Below are positions 61,738-64,000 of a stretch of DNA of 64,000 nucleotides, in pieces; position 1 is the stretch's first letter; each line of letters starts with the position of its first letter. A model generated the notes under the pieces. That model saw nothing but the letters and a program-made list of their open reading frames with translations, ran no database searches and was not told the DNA's origin. A program made the translations under genes and the position numbers. The stretch spans positions 4,197,199 through 4,261,198 of the forward strand of contig NZ_BSUO01000001.1 in assembly GCF_030161635.1 (NCBI RefSeq). The letters run 5' to 3'. This DNA comes from Mobilicoccus caccae. Its GTDB lineage: Bacteria > Actinomycetota > Actinomycetes > Actinomycetales > Dermatophilaceae.

Positions 61738-63311
61738 ATCCCCTGGTCAGCGTCGCGCAGTTCCTCGTCAACGAGATCCTCGCGGTGCCCGCGTTCCTCA
61801 TCGGCATCATCACCGCGATCGGGCTCGCCGCCCTCGGACGCCCGGTGGGTCAGGTCGCGGGCAGCGCGACCAAGGCGGTCCTCGGGTTCCTGCTCATCGG
61901 GGCCGGCGCGAATCTGGTCGTCGCATCGCTCGAGCCGTTGGGCGTGATGATCCAGGGCGCCCTCGGCGCTCAGGGTGTCGTGCCGACCAACGAGGCCATC
62001 GTCGGCATCGCGCAGGAGCGGTTCGGCGCCCAGGTGTCGTGGCTGATGATCCTCGGGTTCGTCGTCGCGCTGCTGCTGGCGCGGTTCACGCCGCTGCGGT
62101 ACGTCTTCCTCACCGGCCACCACCTGTTGTTCATGTCGACGCTCATCACGGTCGTCATGATGTCGGCGGGCATGCCGTCGGCGCTGGCCGTGGGCCTGGG
62201 GGCGCTGCTGCTGGGCATCCTCATGGTGTCGCTGCCCGCGCTCGCGCACCCGTGGACGCGCAAGATCACCGGCGACGACTCCATCGCCATCGGCCACTTC
62301 GGCACGGCGGGGTACATCGCGGCCGGGGTCGCCGGACGCCTCGTGGGCGGCAAGGGCACAAGCCCGTCGACCGAGGACGTCCGGGTGCCCGAATCGCTGC
62401 GGTTCCTGCGGGATTCGATGGTGGCGACGGCGTTGTCGATGGTGCTCATGTACCTCGCGGTGGCGGTCGCGTTCCTCCTGCGGGCGGGTCAGGAGACGGC
62501 GTTCACGGCCTTCCCCGACGGCGCGAGCGGGGTGGGCAACTACCTCATGCAGGCCGTGACGCAGGGTCTGCAGTTCGGGATCTCGGTGGCGGTCATCCTC
62601 TTCGGTGTCCGCACGATCCTCGGGGAGCTGGTGCCGGCGTTCCAGGGCATCGCGAACAAGGTCGTGCCCGGCGCCATCCCGGCGCTGGACGCCCCGATCG
62701 TCTTCCCCTACGCGCAGAACGCCGTGCTCATCGGCTTCATCGCGAGCTTCACCGGCGGCCTGGTCGGCCTGCTGACCCTGGGCCTGTGGTTCGGGCCCGC
62801 GTTCGGGCTGGCGCTGATCCTGCCCGGCCTCGTGCCGCACTTCTTCACCGGCGGTGCGGCCGGCGTCTACGGCAACGCCACCGGTGGTCGTCGCGGCGCC
62901 GTCGCGGGCGGCTTCGTCAACGGCCTGCTCATCACCTACCTCCCGGCGATGCTCATGAAGGTCATGGGCGAGTTCGGCGCGGAGAACACGACGTTCGGCG
63001 ACACCGACTTCGGCTGGTTCGGCGTGCTGCTCGGGTACGGAGCACGGTTGGGCGTCGTGCCCGGCGCCGTCGTGGCCGTGGCGATGGGGCTGGTCCTGCT
63101 CGTCGTCGCGATCCTCGTGCAGCGCCGCGTCGTCGACACCGGTTGGGACCCGGCTCCTCGTCGCGCGGGCGTGGCCAAGTCGGGCCTGGCCTCAGGTGGC
63201 ACGGGTACGGCAACGGCGGCGACGTCCTCGGGCGGCACCCCGCGACGCACCCACCCGCGGGTCCGCCCGCCGGAGGGCGCACCGACCCCGCCGCCACCAC
63301 CCGCAGGCTGA
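61734..63311 (+). CDS. ulaA: PTS ascorbate-type transporter membrane subunit (UlaA, enzyme IIC)
   Basis: Permease of the ascorbate-family PTS, with about eleven membrane segments in 525 residues. It shows GLAALGRPVGQVAGSATKAVLGFLLIGAG near the start, GLITGHHLLF-like FLTGHHLLFMSTLITVVMMS, GIANKVVPGAIPALDAPIVF and PHFFTGGAAGVYGNATGGRR. The substrate may be ascorbate or another sugar acid, since no ulaD/E/G catabolic genes are in the window. The C-terminal 60 residues are Pro/Thr-rich and non-membrane. It overlaps the IIA-IIB gene by ATGA. Confidence 0.9.
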   Translation: MNPLVSVAQFLVNEILAVPAFLIGIITAIGLAALGRPVGQVAGSATKAVLGFLLIGAGANLVVASLEPLGVMIQGALGAQGVVPTNEAIVGIAQERFGAQVSWLMILGFVVALLLARFTPLRYVFLTGHHLLFMSTLITVVMMSAGMPSALAVGLGALLLGILMVSLPALAHPWTRKITGDDSIAIGHFGTAGYIAAGVAGRLVGGKGTSPSTEDVRVPESLRFLRDSMVATALSMVLMYLAVAVAFLLRAGQETAFTAFPDGASGVGNYLMQAVTQGLQFGISVAVILFGVRTILGELVPAFQGIANKVVPGAIPALDAPIVFPYAQNAVLIGFIASFTGGLVGLLTLGLWFGPAFGLALILPGLVPHFFTGGAAGVYGNATGGRRGAVAGGFVNGLLITYLPAMLMKVMGEFGAENTTFGDTDFGWFGVLLGYGARLGVVPGAVVAVAMGLVLLVVAILVQRRVVDTGWDPAPRRAGVAKSGLASGGTGTATAATSSGGTPRRTHPRVRPPEGAPTPPPPPAG

Positions 63312-63336
63312 GCAGACATCCGAAGCAGACATCCGA
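63311..63336. repeat. Tandem repeat of 13 bp after ulaA
   Basis: AGCAGACATCCGA occurs twice head to tail (63311-63323 and 63324-63336), starting at the last base of the ulaA stop and ending just before a terminator hairpin. Confidence 0.8.
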
Positions 63337-63338
63337 AA

Positions 63339-63378
63339 GGACAGCCGTGCTGTCGCCATGACGGCAGTGCGGCTGTCC
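63339..63378 (+). terminator. Terminator after ulaA
   Basis: GGACAGCCG (63339-63347) pairs with CGGCTGTCC (63370-63378); the interior can extend the stem imperfectly through GCTGTC and GGCAGT. It follows the PTS operon. Confidence 0.65.
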
Positions 63379-63501
63379 GCTCGTCTGTCTGCCCGCTTCC
63401 GTGCGGCTCGGGCGGGTGCTGCGCGGAAACCCCGGAACGCCCGGCGAAGAGCGCCGGCGGCTCCTACCGTTCGAGGTGAACCCCGAGCGGAAGGACTCCT
63501 C

Positions 63502-64000
63502 ATGGACACCCAGCAGGCCACGGACCTGGCACGCGGGCAGATGCCGATGGTGCGCGACGCGTTGAGCCGGTTGGTGGCGCACCCCTCGATCGCGTTCGAC
63601 GGCTTCCCCGCCGAGCCGATGCACGCCATCGGCGAGGACCTGCTGGAGATGTTCCGCGGCGCCGGGGTCCCGGACGCCCGCCTCCTCGACCTGGGCGTCG
63701 GCTACCCCACGCTGTACGCCGAGATCCCCGGCCCGGAGGGCTCGCCCGTCGTGACGCTGTACGCGCACTACGACGTGCAGCCCGCGCCGGAATCGCAGGG
63801 CTGGACCACCGACCCCTGGACCCTCACCGAGGGTGAGGACGGCCGCTGGTACGGCCGGGGCGCCGCCGACGACAAGTCCGGCGTCGTGGCCCACCTCGCC
63901 ACGCTCGCCGCCTTCGAGGGCCGGCCGCCGGTCACGATCCGCCTGTGCATCGAGGGGGAGGAGGAGGCGGCCGGCAACATCGACGACTACGTGGCGCGCC
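63502..64000 (+). CDS. M20-family dipeptidase, partial (continues beyond the right edge)
   Basis: Zinc metallopeptidase of the M20 family (PepV/CNDP-like). The first 166 residues are visible: MDTQQATDLARGQMPMVRDA, the metal ligands in VVTLYAHYDVQPAPE (His and Asp), GRGAADDKSGVVAHL (bridging Asp) and the catalytic Glu pair in IRLCIEGEEEAAG. The start follows GAAGGACTC. The gene is open to the right edge, so its end and neighbours are unknown. Confidence 0.92.
   Translation, partial: MDTQQATDLARGQMPMVRDALSRLVAHPSIAFDGFPAEPMHAIGEDLLEMFRGAGVPDARLLDLGVGYPTLYAEIPGPEGSPVVTLYAHYDVQPAPESQGWTTDPWTLTEGEDGRWYGRGAADDKSGVVAHLATLAAFEGRPPVTIRLCIEGEEEAAGNIDDYVAR

Noticed and set aside
1-64000. CRISPR arrays, tRNA or rRNA genes
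   Set aside because: No regularly spaced repeats, no cloverleaf with a T-loop pattern and no rRNA-like stretches were seen on either strand.

Overview
The window is very GC-rich (about 70 percent), densely packed, and uses GTG starts and ATGA stop/start overlaps freely. Together with a DasR-like regulator, YkoEDC thiamine-precursor uptake and a DUF4235 protein, this points to an actinobacterium, probably of the Micrococcales type; the exact taxon cannot be fixed from sequence alone. I see no rRNA, tRNA, CRISPR array, insertion sequence or phage genes.

Layout. 1-5.3 kb: a damaged type I restriction-modification locus (hsdR, hsdS and what looks like the last codons of hsdM) interrupted by two unrecognised genes. 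5.4-11.8 kb: a methyltransferase-glyoxalase fusion, then the N-acetylglucosamine operon nagE-nagB-nagA with a DasR-type operator and the divergent DasR-like regulator. 11.8-17.1 kb: a YtrA/GntR three-gene cassette, a serine-rich DUF4097 repeat protein, a NUDIX protein, two small membrane proteins and methionine aminopeptidase. 17.4-25.4 kb: a flippase-like protein, a histidine kinase/LuxR pair, an AI-2E family transporter, a polysaccharide deacetylase, peptidase E, a gamma-carbonic-anhydrase-like protein and a DUF4235 protein. 25.5-28.6 kb: a TPP riboswitch driving ykoE-ykoD-ykoC. 28.7-29.4 kb: an ArsR regulator coupled to a 106-residue His/Cys-rich protein that looks like an unusual metallothionein. 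29.5-35.9 kb: an IclR regulator divergent from a complete lower meta-cleavage pathway (hydratase, acylating acetaldehyde dehydrogenase, aldolase, decarboxylase, tautomerase, semialdehyde dehydrogenase), which would convert 2-hydroxymuconic semialdehyde to pyruvate and acetyl-CoA; no ring-cleaving dioxygenase is present. 35.9-43.8 kb: a 1,135-residue protein resembling PPi-dependent PEP carboxykinase, a PhzF isomerase, an acyl-CoA thioesterase-like protein, and a ROK regulator divergent from a DUF1479 oxygenase-like gene. 44-57.9 kb: metabolite repair, BCCT, YkvI, DUF4921, sodium/solute symporter and aminotransferase genes, a YoeB toxin remnant and two convergent MFS transporters. 58-64 kb: a Sir2 deacylase, an NhaA-thioredoxin fusion, a UlaA-type PTS and a partial M20 dipeptidase.

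A pattern cuts across the window. At least eight genes are broken by what reads as one missing base, seven of them inside a short G/C run (hsdR, nagE, ykoD, the IclR gene, the PEPCK-like gene, the aminotransferase, nhaA) and one at a GCCGG site (the methyltransferase). Restoring one base repairs every gene, which suggests systematic sequencing or assembly error more than true decay; these entries are typed as pseudogenes only because the frame is broken as given. A second pattern is a dispersed palindrome with arms CGCCGAGACCGCC / GGCGGTCTCGGCG, present three times.
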